This document shows positions 1-8,754 of a stretch of 47,355 nucleotides of DNA, piece after piece. A model generated the notes under the pieces. The model had not been told where the DNA came from. It did not search any database and saw nothing but the letters and a program-made list of their open reading frames with translations. Position numbers and translations under genes: made by a program. Position 1 is the first letter of the stretch. Every line of letters starts with the position of its first letter. Source of the DNA: JAAYYM01 sp964483155 (lineage in GTDB: Bacteria; Bacillota; Clostridia; Lachnospirales; Lachnospiraceae); the NCBI GenBank assembly GCA_964483155.1, contig CAZAAC010000017.1:1-47355 (forward strand), written 5' to 3'.

Positions 1-828
1 CACTTTGTGGAAGTAAGACGAGAAACTAGATGCACTTGAAAATCCGCATAATAATGCAATATTAATAATTCTCTCTTCATTATTCTTCAGATACTTTTTC
101 GCTTTTTCTATTCTTATATTTAACAAATACTGAAATGGTGAGCATCTATAATTATTCTTGAAGATTCTATCAAAATGAGAAACTGACATGTTTGCTATTT
201 GAGCTAGCTGAAGAACTGTGATTTTCTTTCCAAAATTCTGTTGCAAATACTGCTCAGCCTTTTCAATTCCATACTTACATAATAGCGTGTCATTATCATT
301 TTCTCTTTCTAATATGCTACGTACCAGCTTGTGCGCTATAACGTTAGAAAGACTTAATAATACCGCATCATAATTGTCTATCCTATTCTCATATTCATAT
401 ATAAACTGTTTAATATAAAAAATAATATCTATAGTAACCACAAACTGATGCCATACAAATTTTGGAATTTTATTCTGCGTATATGATTTATATATTTTTT
501 CTAAATAGTCTTTTTCTATCATAACTGCATAATAACGACTAAATCCCTCGCTATCATTTTCAGAATGCGGTACATTTGGCGATAATACACATGAAAGAAA
601 ATGATTATCAGGAACAGAAATCTGAGGTTCTATCACCTGCTGCTCTGAAACAACAAAAATATTGAACATATAACTGGGATGCGTATGATGCGGAGTTATT
701 GCATATTTGCAAAAACCAGTACTTGGCACAAAAATTCCCAACACATCACCTACAGAACAATCTACTTGTTTTAGATCTTCCTCTGTTATCTTCCCTATAA
801 GTTTTTGCATTTTGTATAGATCTTCCAT
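1..828 (-). CDS. AraC family transcriptional regulator (partial, cut by the window edge)
   Basis: The reading frame is open from an ATG at 828 to base 1, so the C-terminal end is missing. About 276 residues are visible. The N-terminal part looks like a cupin-type sensor: 'YAITPHHTHPSYMFNIF' has the spaced histidines of an AraC_binding fold. The C-terminal part is a double helix-turn-helix with 'LAQIANMSVSHFDRIFKNN' and 'INIALLCGFSSASSFSSYF', the classic AraC/XylS DNA-binding pattern. The start has AGGAGA just upstream and lies 11 bases after the Enzyme I stop codon, so the two genes are probably cotranscribed. A sugar-responsive activator is a reasonable guess from the PTS neighbour, but the ligand is not visible. 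Confidence 0.85.
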   Translation of the reverse strand, partial: MEDLYKMQKLIGKITEEDLKQVDCSVGDVLGIFVPSTGFCKYAITPHHTHPSYMFNIFVVSEQQVIEPQISVPDNHFLSCVLSPNVPHSENDSEGFSRYYAVMIEKDYLEKIYKSYTQNKIPKFVWHQFVVTIDIIFYIKQFIYEYENRIDNYDAVLLSLSNVIAHKLVRSILERENDNDTLLCKYGIEKAEQYLQQNFGKKITVLQLAQIANMSVSHFDRIFKNNYRCSPFQYLLNIRIEKAKKYLKNNEERIINIALLCGFSSASSFSSYFHKV

Positions 829-839
829 TCGTAGTCTCC

Positions 840-2453
840 TTACACTTCTGATTCCCTTATCTTTTTACGGATGGGTAAAATATATCTTGGTGAAACAGAA
901 AGTTCATCTACTCCCATTTTAAGAAAAGTTTCTGTCAGCTCCGTATCTGCACCAAGTTCTCCGCAAATACCTACCCATATACCTTCTTTATGTGCATTGT
1001 TCACTACCATCTGAATCAATCTCATTATTGCTTCATGATGTGCATTATAGAAAGAATTTAGCCTAACATTTTGCCTGTCTATTGCAAGGGTATATTGTGT
1101 CAAATCATTAGTCCCTATACTAAAAAAATCGACTTCTTTTGCCAAAATGTCACTTATTATTGCTGCTGCAGGTGTCTCTATCATGATTCCTTCTTCTACA
1201 TCTCCATATGGTATTTCCTGTTTATCAAGTTCTGCTTTTACATCTGCTACTATCTGTTTGATTATCTTTACTTCTTCTACTGAAATAATCATTGGATACA
1301 TAATAGAAATATTACCAAATGCGCTAGCTCTAAAAATGGCTCGTAATTGTGTCTTGAAAATATCTTGTTGCAACAGGCATATTCTGATTCCTCTATAACC
1401 TAATGCTGGATTATCCTCTTTTTCTAGATTGAAATATTCAACTTGCTTATCTGCTCCAATATCTAGCGTACGGATTATTACTTTTTTACCCGCTAATGTT
1501 TCTGCTACCTGCTTATATGTCGTAAACTGCTCTTCCTCTGTCGGAAAATCTGTCTTTCCCAAATACAGAAATTCACTTCTAAACAGTCCTATTCCAGAAG
1601 CATCATTTTGCAAAACTGCACCTAAATCCGTTGTATTACCAATACTAGCATATAAATTTATTTTTTTCCCATTCTTTGTAATCGTATCCTTTCCCTTCAT
1701 ATCCATTAAAAGTCTTTCCTGCTCTAAAGCTTTTTTCTGCTTTTCTATATACTTAAGCAACGCAATTTCATCTGGATCTATTATAATCTCTCCACTATAA
1801 CCATCCACAATTGCAGTTTTTCCATTCCATGTTTTATTACTATTAATGCCTACAATAGATGGAACACCAATAGTTCTCGCCAATATCGCCGTATGTGAAT
1901 TGGTTGAACCCTGTCGCGTTACAAATGCCAGTAATTTTGATTTATCAAACTGTACTGTTTCGCTTGGTGAAAGTTCGTTTGCCACTATAATAACTGGTTT
2001 CTCCAACTCTCCTGCATTTGAATGACCGCATAGAATATTAATAATTCTTTCCGAAATATCTATAATATCAATATTTTTTGCTTTAAAATACGCATCCTCC
2101 ATATTAGAAAAAATGTTTGCAAAATTATCTTTCGTACTGGCAACAGCATATTCTGCATTTACCTCTTGTGTAGTAATAAAATTATAAACGGCATTATTAT
2201 AGTAGTCATCTTCTATTATTGTAATATGCACATCAAATATCTGTGCATTTACCTCTCCAACTTCGGTCAATGCTTTATCATATAGTATTCTTAATTGTTC
2301 TATCGCTTTTATTTTTGCTTCCTCGAAACGTGCAATTTCTAATTCAACATTTTTTACTTTTTTTTTGACAACCCTGTTTTGTTCTTTTTCATAATAAAGT
2401 ATCTTGCCAATTGCAATTCCACTAAATATTTTTCTCCCACTATATGTTTCCAT
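840..2453 (-). CDS. ptsI: Phosphoenolpyruvate-protein phosphotransferase (PTS Enzyme I)
   Basis: Cytoplasmic Enzyme I takes phosphate from PEP onto a histidine and passes it to HPr for sugar uptake. Visible signatures are the phosphohistidine loop 'GSTNSHTAILAR' with active His187, the PEP-binding domain with 'GLFRSEFLY' and 'GYRGIRI', 'IMIETPAAA', and the C-terminal 'FFSIGTNDLTQYTLAIDR' carrying the catalytic region. At 537 residues it is about 30 shorter than the usual 570 or so; the missing part is the extreme C-terminus after 'VDELSVSP'. No HPr gene (ptsH) lies beside it, which is unusual. Its partner is an AraC-type regulator 11 bases downstream. It may be a second, specialised EI copy rather than the housekeeping one. 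Confidence 0.95.
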   Translation of the reverse strand: METYSGRKIFSGIAIGKILYYEKEQNRVVKKKVKNVELEIARFEEAKIKAIEQLRILYDKALTEVGEVNAQIFDVHITIIEDDYYNNAVYNFITTQEVNAEYAVASTKDNFANIFSNMEDAYFKAKNIDIIDISERIINILCGHSNAGELEKPVIIVANELSPSETVQFDKSKLLAFVTRQGSTNSHTAILARTIGVPSIVGINSNKTWNGKTAIVDGYSGEIIIDPDEIALLKYIEKQKKALEQERLLMDMKGKDTITKNGKKINLYASIGNTTDLGAVLQNDASGIGLFRSEFLYLGKTDFPTEEEQFTTYKQVAETLAGKKVIIRTLDIGADKQVEYFNLEKEDNPALGYRGIRICLLQQDIFKTQLRAIFRASAFGNISIMYPMIISVEEVKIIKQIVADVKAELDKQEIPYGDVEEGIMIETPAAAIISDILAKEVDFFSIGTNDLTQYTLAIDRQNVRLNSFYNAHHEAIMRLIQMVVNNAHKEGIWVGICGELGADTELTETFLKMGVDELSVSPRYILPIRKKIRESEV

Positions 2454-2587
2454 ACACTGCTCCTTTTATCCTTTACAACCCTTAAGTATTTTCAGATTTT
2501 CCTTTGCGCTCTTTACTAACTGCTGAAATAATGCTTGAACTCTTTCATGTAGCGATTTTGTTTTTTACTTTTCTATTATAACCTCAA

Positions 2588-2615
2588 ATTATACCTATGG
2601 AAAGCAAACTTCCAA
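2588..2615 (-). promoter_or_regulatory. Candidate sigma-A promoter for ptsI
   Basis: On the minus strand a TTGGAA -35 (2610-2615) and a perfect TATAAT -10 (2588-2593) are separated by 16 bases, leaving a leader of about 130 bases before the ptsI ATG. The spacer and -35 contain the small dyad GGAA-N7-TTCC. The leader also encodes a possible 10-codon peptide (MKEFKHYFSS), which I do not call as a gene. Seen by eye only. Confidence 0.45.
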
Positions 2616-2676
2616 TTGTTCATTTCTTATTGATAATTTTAGAACTAATTGCCAAATTATAATTTCACATTAATAG

Positions 2677-2722
2677 TGCCGATTTAATAGCTTCTATTAT
2701 AAAAGAAGCTATTAAATCGGCA
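2677..2722. repeat. Perfect 19-bp inverted repeat (stem-loop) downstream of the chemoreceptor gene
   Basis: Arms 2677-2695 and 2704-2722 are exact reverse complements around an 8-base loop. It lies between the stop of the minus-strand chemoreceptor gene (2763) and the ptsI promoter. Neither flank has a real T-tract, so it is not a textbook intrinsic terminator, although its position fits transcription termination or mRNA 3'-end protection for the chemoreceptor transcript. The rest of the 2454-2762 gap shows only the ptsI promoter and leader. Confidence 0.6.
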
Positions 2723-2762
2723 TAGATTAAAACCAGTATAAAAGCATAATTCTATAGACTTA

Positions 2763-4493
2763 CTATTGATCAACCTTAAATCTTTTAATTTCCTCATTAA
2801 GATTTCCTGCCATTTGTGAAAGACGCGATGCAATTTTAGCTATCATTTCCATTGCTGCCATCTGTTCTTCGCTTGATGCTGCTATTTCCTGTGAACCAGC
2901 CGCCGTTTCCTCGGCTATCGCTGACATATCCTGCATACGTTCGGAGACTCTTTCTGACAAATTTGCCACATCTGAAACCTTATGTGAAATGTCTAGTGCC
3001 AGTGTTGTTATCTTGTCAACTGAATGTTCAATATTAGCAAATGATTCTTCTGTAATACGTACTGCTTCTTCCTGCTCACTTACAATTCTTCTTACTTCGT
3101 TGATTCTGTCAGATGTTTCATTGCTTTTCTTAACAGTAGTGTCTATTATATTTGAAATATCATCTACTGCAGAAGAAGTGCTTTTTGCAAGATTTCCTAT
3201 TTCTGAAGCCACAACTGCAAATCCTCTTCCTGCCTCACCAGCTCTTGCCGCCTCAATTGATGCATTTAATGCAAGGAGGTTTGTTTGGGAAGAAATCTGC
3301 CTTATGACGTTAACTATTTCCCCCACCTTTACCATCTGCTCACTCAACTCTGAAATGCTGACATTTACATCATCTGAAACCTTAATGTTTTCACCAAGTT
3401 TTTCCACCGTAAGACTAATAGCTGTCTGACCACCTTCAATAATACTCCTTGACTGTTCTGCATGCTCGGCACTCGTATTACTCACTTCATTTATATCCTT
3501 TACGCTATCGGTTATTTCGATTGCAGCTTCGCTTGTTTTTGAAATTTCGCCAGCCTGGGATGAATTTCCCTGTGCAATTTCATTGATTGCAGTTGTAATC
3601 TGCTCTATTGTTTTACTGTTTTCTCCAGTAGATACTTCTAGTTCTTTTGAGCTAACATCTAGCTCCTGTACAATGTTTAGCAGGTTGATAGAAAAATCCC
3701 TTAATGAGACACGTAGATAATCAATTGCGCGCGAAATATCGCCCACTTCATCTTTATAGAGGATCATTTTATCATAAGAAGGGTCATGTGTAAGATCCAG
3801 CTTTGAAGTCTTCTGAATTAATTGTAAAACACGTTTTATAGGTCTCGTAATTGAAAGCGATATTAAAAATGATAACCCCATGCTAAACAAGGAAGCAAAT
3901 AGGATAATAACAACCAGCAAAACAATGGCATGTCTATTATTCATCTGGCTTTCTTCATACACCCTTTGTGCCTCATCCTTTTGGTATGCTTCAAGATTAC
4001 GGACTGTCGTCTGCAGCTTCTCAAATACATCTTCACCACTACCTTTAAATAGCTCTATGGCTTCCGCTACTTTTCCCTCATCAACAAGTGCTATAATCTG
4101 TCCGCAAACTTCGCCCCAGGAAGATAAATTTGTATTCAACTCTTCAATTTGTGTATTCTCACTTTCATCAAGTCCTGAACCTATAAAAGCCTGAAGGTCC
4201 TCGTCTATTTTACCAATTCTTGTGTTATAGTTTTCCAATATCTCTGCCTTTTGTTCCATGTCCTCGGTAATCATAAGATTTAGCATATTTGCAAAATTTG
4301 CTCTTGAATTCGTTCTCATATCACTAAGCTTTTCAATTGCAACCATATTATTAACATAAACCTCATCTAGTGCTGCTGCTGCCTTACTGTTATATATATA
4401 ACCTGTCAATCCAACCCCTATAATACCCAAAACCATAAAAATAACGATAATTAATAATTTTGTTTGTATCCTGATTGTCGTTAATAATTTCAT
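2763..4493 (-). CDS. Methyl-accepting chemotaxis protein, transmembrane, four-helix-bundle sensor
   Basis: A 576-residue inner-membrane chemoreceptor that signals to CheA/CheW. Order of parts: a short cytoplasmic start, TM1 at about 12-31, an extracytoplasmic helical sensor of about 155 residues (4HB_MCP type), TM2 at about 189-213, a HAMP linker at about 214-270, then the long signalling coiled coil. The hairpin tip reads 'NASIEAARAGEAGRGFAVVA', the conserved CheA/CheW-binding motif. Methylation-type Glu/Gln/Ala-rich helices flank it ('AIAEETAAGSQEIAASSEEQ'). The gene is divergent from the c-di-GMP enzyme at 4785. Its ligand cannot be told from the sequence. Confidence 0.95.
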   Translation of the reverse strand: MKLLTTIRIQTKLLIIVIFMVLGIIGVGLTGYIYNSKAAAALDEVYVNNMVAIEKLSDMRTNSRANFANMLNLMITEDMEQKAEILENYNTRIGKIDEDLQAFIGSGLDESENTQIEELNTNLSSWGEVCGQIIALVDEGKVAEAIELFKGSGEDVFEKLQTTVRNLEAYQKDEAQRVYEESQMNNRHAIVLLVVIILFASLFSMGLSFLISLSITRPIKRVLQLIQKTSKLDLTHDPSYDKMILYKDEVGDISRAIDYLRVSLRDFSINLLNIVQELDVSSKELEVSTGENSKTIEQITTAINEIAQGNSSQAGEISKTSEAAIEITDSVKDINEVSNTSAEHAEQSRSIIEGGQTAISLTVEKLGENIKVSDDVNVSISELSEQMVKVGEIVNVIRQISSQTNLLALNASIEAARAGEAGRGFAVVASEIGNLAKSTSSAVDDISNIIDTTVKKSNETSDRINEVRRIVSEQEEAVRITEESFANIEHSVDKITTLALDISHKVSDVANLSERVSERMQDMSAIAEETAAGSQEIAASSEEQMAAMEMIAKIASRLSQMAGNLNEEIKRFKVDQ

Positions 4494-4568
4494 GTAGCAC
4501 CTCCATCATATTTTGGTCGTCTGTGTTGCATCATCATAACTTAGAATACTGTATGTATTAGTAAGGCT

Positions 4569-4598
4569 ATGATATCATATATTCTTCATTAGCGTCAA
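4569..4598 (-). promoter_or_regulatory. Candidate promoter of the chemoreceptor gene
   Basis: Minus strand: TTGACG (4593-4598), an 18-base spacer, then TATCAT (4569-4574). It ends about 75 bases from the ATG at 4493. Three copies of a 13-base repeat begin directly upstream of the -35. This is a sigma-A-like arrangement, not the sigma-28 form often seen for motility genes. Confidence 0.45.
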
Positions 4599-4600
4599 TT

Positions 4601-4640
4601 AATGCTTTCTTTACAATGCTTACTTTTAATGCTTACTTTT
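4601..4640. repeat. Three tandem copies of a 13-base repeat in the divergent chemoreceptor/c-di-GMP enzyme promoter region
   Basis: AATGCTTACTTTT occurs twice back to back (4615-4627 and 4628-4640). A degenerate third copy, AATGCTTTCTTTAC, starts at 4601. The array abuts the -35 of the candidate chemoreceptor promoter, the usual position of activator-binding repeats. Nothing else is recognised in the 4494-4784 gap. Confidence 0.6.
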
Positions 4641-4784
4641 AGAAATATTATTATAGTCATCATTCAATTAAAATGATACAATAAACCTAATTATATTACT
4701 ACTTTTAGTCACGCCATCTGGCAGTTCTGCATACATAAATTTGAAAGTTTGACATTACCTGTATTAAGAATTGGAGGTTATCTT

Positions 4785-6875
4785 ATGGAGGAGGAACTGA
4801 ATATTCTATTTAACAGTACACAGGATGCATTATTGTTAATGAAAGTAGACGGTGATAGCTTTAGATATATTTTGAATAACAGAAGTCATCAAAAATTAAC
4901 TGGATTAAGTCTTGCATTTCTAAAGGGCAAGACCCCAACTGAAGTGTTGGGAAACGAACTTGGGAAAAAGCAAGAGCGCTATTGCAGAGAATGTATCCTA
5001 ACAAGAGAAACAGTCACTTTTGAAGATGAATTTGAATTTAAAGGCGAAAAAATAACTTTATTAACAAAATTTACACCCATGTTTAAGAGTGAAGAAGAAA
5101 CTTATATCGTTGGATCCAGAGTTGATATTACACATCTAAAAAAAAGTATTGATAGTAGCCAGCAACTTGTAGAAAAATTTGATGCTATGTTTCGTTTTCA
5201 TACTGCAATTATGCTTCTAATCAATCCTGAAGATGGCTGCATTATTGATGCAAACCCTTCGGCAAGTGATTTTTATGGATATACAATAGAGGAACTACGT
5301 ACATTAAATATTCATGATCTTAACACACTTGATAAGAATGAGGTAAGAGAACTATACTTGCTTGCGCAAGAAAAAAGCCAGAAATACTTTTTATTTCGCC
5401 ATAGATTAAAAAGCGGAGAAATTAGAATGGTGGATGTTTATTCTAGTCCTATCGAGTATGGAGAAAAGCGAGTTTTGTATTCTATCATTTTTGATGTAAC
5501 AGAAAGGGAAAGTGCAAAGCATGAGCTTTTCCATGAAAAAGAATTGTTGAATATTATGTTTGATTCGATGGGAGATGGCGTTATTGCAACCGATGACTCG
5601 GGGAAAATCACAAGAATAAATAAGGCAACTCGTGACATTACCCTCAGAAATGCAGAGGAATTAATCGGTAGTAACCTTTCTGATTTTTTTATTGAAAGTG
5701 GCTTACAGTCATTGACAGAACAGGGAATTCTTATTAATAGCCGTGGAGAGCAGATTCCGATTGCACATAACATTGCACCTATAAAAGATCCTACTGGTGA
5801 CTATTATGGAAAAGTGGTTGTTTTTCGTAATATTGACAAGGAAATCAAGGAAAAGGAAAAAATTCTTTACCTAAGTAATCATGATGCTTTGACTGGATTA
5901 TATAACAGACGGGTATTTGATGATGTTTGGAGCAGACTTGATCATAAAAAGAAATATCCGATCGGAATTCTTATGGGTGATGTTAACGGGCTAAAAATTA
6001 CAAATGATGTTTTTGGTCATGAGCTTGGTGATTTACTACTGATTACAGTTTCCAATATGATTAAGGAGACTATCAGTGATGAAGATATTGCAATCCGTTG
6101 GGGCGGTGATGAATTTGTAATACTGCTTCCCAATACTAATCAAAATGAAATAAATGGCATTCTAGATAATATTAAAAAATCCCTAAGTGAGAAAAAACTT
6201 AATGATATTTTGGAAATGAGCATTTCTTTTGGCTATGCAATAAAAACGGAAAAAGTACAAAAACCAGATGCTTTACTACAGGAAGCAGAAGAAATGATGT
6301 ACCGCAGAAAGCTTTTGGATGGTAAAACCCTAAGGAGTACGCTTGTAAATACAGTAATCTGGCTTTTAGATAATAACAGACTCGAGACAAAAGAACATCT
6401 TTCTCGCATTGAGAATTATTGTTTAAAACTTGGACAAAAAATGAAGCTTGGTGAAGAATCCTTAAATGAACTTTGTTTACTTTCGAAATTTCATGATATT
6501 GGAAAAATCGGAGTTGAAGAAAACATTCTGACAAAACAGAAGGCATTAAATGAAGAAGAATGGGAGGAAATCAGAAGACATCCTGAGATAGGATATCGAA
6601 TAACCGTCAATATTCCAGAATTATCTTCTATTGCCGAAAGCATTCTTTGCCATCACGAGAGATGGGATGGATCAGGATACCCAAAGGGTTTAATAGGGAA
6701 AGAAATTCCGTTATTCAGCAGAATTTTTGCTGTAGCCGATGCCTATGATGTCATGATACATGATCAGATATACAAGCAGGCAGTCTCTGGCGAAACTGCC
6801 AAAGAAGAACTTAAAAAGCAGTCCGGTGTACAGTTTGATCCTCAAATTGTGGATTTATTTCTCTTAATATTATAG
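4785..6875 (+). CDS. PAS-PAS-PAS-GGDEF-HD-GYP protein, putative bifunctional c-di-GMP enzyme
   Basis: A soluble protein of 696 residues. I start it at ATG 4785 because GGAGG lies seven bases upstream; an in-frame ATG at 4749 has no such site. Three PAS-like sensor regions (about 1-115, 130-240, 255-355) precede a GGDEF diguanylate cyclase domain with the intact catalytic signature at 440-444. An HD-GYP phosphodiesterase domain follows, with HD at 570-571, 'HHERWDGSGYP' ending at 633 and all signature residues present. The inhibitory I-site Arg is absent: the RxxD position five residues before GGDEF reads SDED. One polypeptide could therefore make and break c-di-GMP in response to signals sensed by the PAS domains. 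It is divergent from a chemoreceptor gene, fitting a motility-to-sessility switch. Confidence 0.93.
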   Translation: MEEELNILFNSTQDALLLMKVDGDSFRYILNNRSHQKLTGLSLAFLKGKTPTEVLGNELGKKQERYCRECILTRETVTFEDEFEFKGEKITLLTKFTPMFKSEEETYIVGSRVDITHLKKSIDSSQQLVEKFDAMFRFHTAIMLLINPEDGCIIDANPSASDFYGYTIEELRTLNIHDLNTLDKNEVRELYLLAQEKSQKYFLFRHRLKSGEIRMVDVYSSPIEYGEKRVLYSIIFDVTERESAKHELFHEKELLNIMFDSMGDGVIATDDSGKITRINKATRDITLRNAEELIGSNLSDFFIESGLQSLTEQGILINSRGEQIPIAHNIAPIKDPTGDYYGKVVVFRNIDKEIKEKEKILYLSNHDALTGLYNRRVFDDVWSRLDHKKKYPIGILMGDVNGLKITNDVFGHELGDLLLITVSNMIKETISDEDIAIRWGGDEFVILLPNTNQNEINGILDNIKKSLSEKKLNDILEMSISFGYAIKTEKVQKPDALLQEAEEMMYRRKLLDGKTLRSTLVNTVIWLLDNNRLETKEHLSRIENYCLKLGQKMKLGEESLNELCLLSKFHDIGKIGVEENILTKQKALNEEEWEEIRRHPEIGYRITVNIPELSSIAESILCHHERWDGSGYPKGLIGKEIPLFSRIFAVADAYDVMIHDQIYKQAVSGETAKEELKKQSGVQFDPQIVDLFLLIL

Positions 6876-6906
6876 AATTTAGTTGGAAACCATTGTGCTA
6901 TATGAA

Positions 6907-7743
6907 CTACAGTCTACCAAGGTTTTTTAAAATTTCATGATAATGCATTGTTGCTAATTCACTTGGTTCATTTTTTTTACAAAATTGAAGTATCGCTAAC
7001 TTAGGGACTACACGCTCAACTACAACCTGTCCCTTTACCATTTTTGATTCTAATACTTCTAAAGCTTCTAAAAATCGGTTGTCCTTTTTAGCCCGATTAT
7101 AAAAAGACAGCACATAGACATAAATAAAGATATTGTAATTATTAAATGGATATTCAACTTGCAAAAATAATTTTCCTATCCCATAGTGGCATGGTCCTAT
7201 TGGCTTTCGAATTATCCAATGTTCTAGCAGAAAATCTACTGCTTGGTCGAGTAATGGTTCTTTGTTCAGATAGTCACTAAAGCGAAATGCATTTAAAGCG
7301 ATAAGCGTTGGAAACGGATTAGAAGACAAAGTCTCTGGTCCATGACCAAAACTAAACTTATTGCAGCGCCATCCTCCATCCGTATATTGAATATCACGGA
7401 GAAACTGAAAAGTCTTCTGCAATCGAACATCGCTGGCATATCCCATGTAGCAAAGTACCTCTGCGGCGTGAATTGTATGACATGGATAAATAGTTCCCTG
7501 CGGATATACCTTGAAACTTCCATTTTCTTGCCATGCATCAAGTATCAAATTTGCACATTCTTTTAATGGTGATGCTGTTGGCTCCATACCTAATTCCAGC
7601 AGGTAGCGAACACAATCAAGTGTGGTAAACGGGGAGCCTTTTATTAAACGTCTATCTTCAGTCGTCCAATAGTCGGCCCCATTATCATGTCGATGTGACA
7701 ATATTTCTTCATAATCAGAAAAATACTTTTCTATTATCGCCAT
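6907..7743 (-). CDS. Prenyltransferase/squalene-oxidase-repeat (alpha/alpha toroid) protein
   Basis: About 278 residues. The ATG at 7743 has GGAAGG seven bases upstream and is preferred over a GTG at 7758. The sequence has repeated helical pairs with the QW-like motif 'DIQYTDGGWRCNKF' near the middle and 'DAWQENGSFKVYP' earlier, which are hallmarks of the terpenoid-cyclase/prenyltransferase alpha-alpha barrel. At this length it holds only one small toroid. I do not see the DxDD acid motif of class II cyclases, so a catalytic cyclase is not supported. It is the last gene of the long minus-strand run, 69 bases after the EFR1 gene. Substrate and role are unknown. Confidence 0.7.
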   Translation of the reverse strand: MAIIEKYFSDYEEILSHRHDNGADYWTTEDRRLIKGSPFTTLDCVRYLLELGMEPTASPLKECANLILDAWQENGSFKVYPQGTIYPCHTIHAAEVLCYMGYASDVRLQKTFQFLRDIQYTDGGWRCNKFSFGHGPETLSSNPFPTLIALNAFRFSDYLNKEPLLDQAVDFLLEHWIIRKPIGPCHYGIGKLFLQVEYPFNNYNIFIYVYVLSFYNRAKKDNRFLEALEVLESKMVKGQVVVERVVPKLAILQFCKKNEPSELATMHYHEILKNLGRL

Positions 7744-7812
7744 TTTTATGCCTTCCACGATTCTATATCAATTTTTTCTTTACCATTCATTATTTCTTTC
7801 TCTACTTACTTC

Positions 7813-8688
7813 TTACTCCTTGTTCTTTAAGTATGCGCGGACACCACTCCATATCATTCCCTTCAATTGCGCATCTATTTCTTCATTTGAAATTTCCATA
7901 TGCTCTAACTGTTCAATTCGATTCAAATTATATCCCTCTTTGATAACAAAAAATTTTGCAGATCCTGGTTTCAATGCCTTCTTTGGGCAAACATAAAAAC
8001 AGTTCAAACATATAATACACTTATCTCCTGCTATAGGTTTTCCATCTTTCATTGTCCAGTTGCCACGAGGACATCCTTTTACGCAGCTTCCACATCCGCT
8101 GCATTCATCGCCAACGATTATTTTCCTGCCAAATCCCTTTGCTCCTGTTTTTTCAGCTTCTCCAACCATAGAAAGAAACCGATCAAAAAGTTTTTGTCTT
8201 GCATGAAAGCTTTTCCCATTCATGATATCATCAACAATTTTTTCTACTTTGACTGGCATAACCTCTAGCATTTTTTTTGCAATATTGTCAGGCACATGAA
8301 CGATCCAATTGGATGGCATAATAATCATTTTATCATAAATTACATGATACCCCTTAGTCTGCAGTTGCTTAATCACTTTTCTTCTGCAAGCAGTATTAGG
8401 AGATACTTCTCCTCCTCCTGAGACAGATATTACGACTGCTGGTGTCCCTTCTACTTTTTCTGCGCGTAGAATCCATTCATCAACAGGAAGGGGCGCATTC
8501 ATTGCATATACCGCATAAATAAGTACCAATAAATCTGCTGAATCATCATCTTGTTTTTGTCCATGAAATAGGGAAGTAAGCGTCACTTCTCTACCAATCT
8601 TTTGAAACGTATCCGCAAAACTTTCAGCAACTCTTCGGGTACCACCCGTTCCCGAGTAATATACAATTTTTACTTTTTTCACATCCAT
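7813..8688 (-). CDS. EFR1 family flavodoxin-ferredoxin fusion
   Basis: A 291-residue cytoplasmic electron carrier. The N-terminus is a flavodoxin-like domain with the FMN phosphate loop 'YYSGTGGTRRV' at about 10-20. The C-terminal third has two [4Fe-4S] motifs: C196, C199, C202, C206 and C224, C227, C230, C234. The combination of flavodoxin fold and 2x[4Fe-4S] is the EFR1 family common in Clostridia. It is 66 bases downstream of the FCD gene in the amine-oxidation operon, so it is a candidate low-potential electron acceptor or donor for that pathway. Its true partner is not shown by the sequence. Confidence 0.88.
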   Translation of the reverse strand: MDVKKVKIVYYSGTGGTRRVAESFADTFQKIGREVTLTSLFHGQKQDDDSADLLVLIYAVYAMNAPLPVDEWILRAEKVEGTPAVVISVSGGGEVSPNTACRRKVIKQLQTKGYHVIYDKMIIMPSNWIVHVPDNIAKKMLEVMPVKVEKIVDDIMNGKSFHARQKLFDRFLSMVGEAEKTGAKGFGRKIIVGDECSGCGSCVKGCPRGNWTMKDGKPIAGDKCIICLNCFYVCPKKALKPGSAKFFVIKEGYNLNRIEQLEHMEISNEEIDAQLKGMIWSGVRAYLKNKE

Positions 8689-8754
8689 AAGTTTTATCTT
8701 ATCCTTTGCTTTTCCAGTTATCTAATCCTACTGTTGCACTCCCGCCACAATCAA

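Noticed and set aside
1071..1800. Several plus-strand open frames opposite ptsI
   Set aside because: They are antisense to a strongly conserved gene, have no ribosome binding sites and match no family.
2495..2560. Ten-codon leader peptide (MKEFKHYFSS) in the ptsI 5' region
   Set aside because: No clear ribosome binding site and no alternative hairpins around it; a chance short frame is more likely.
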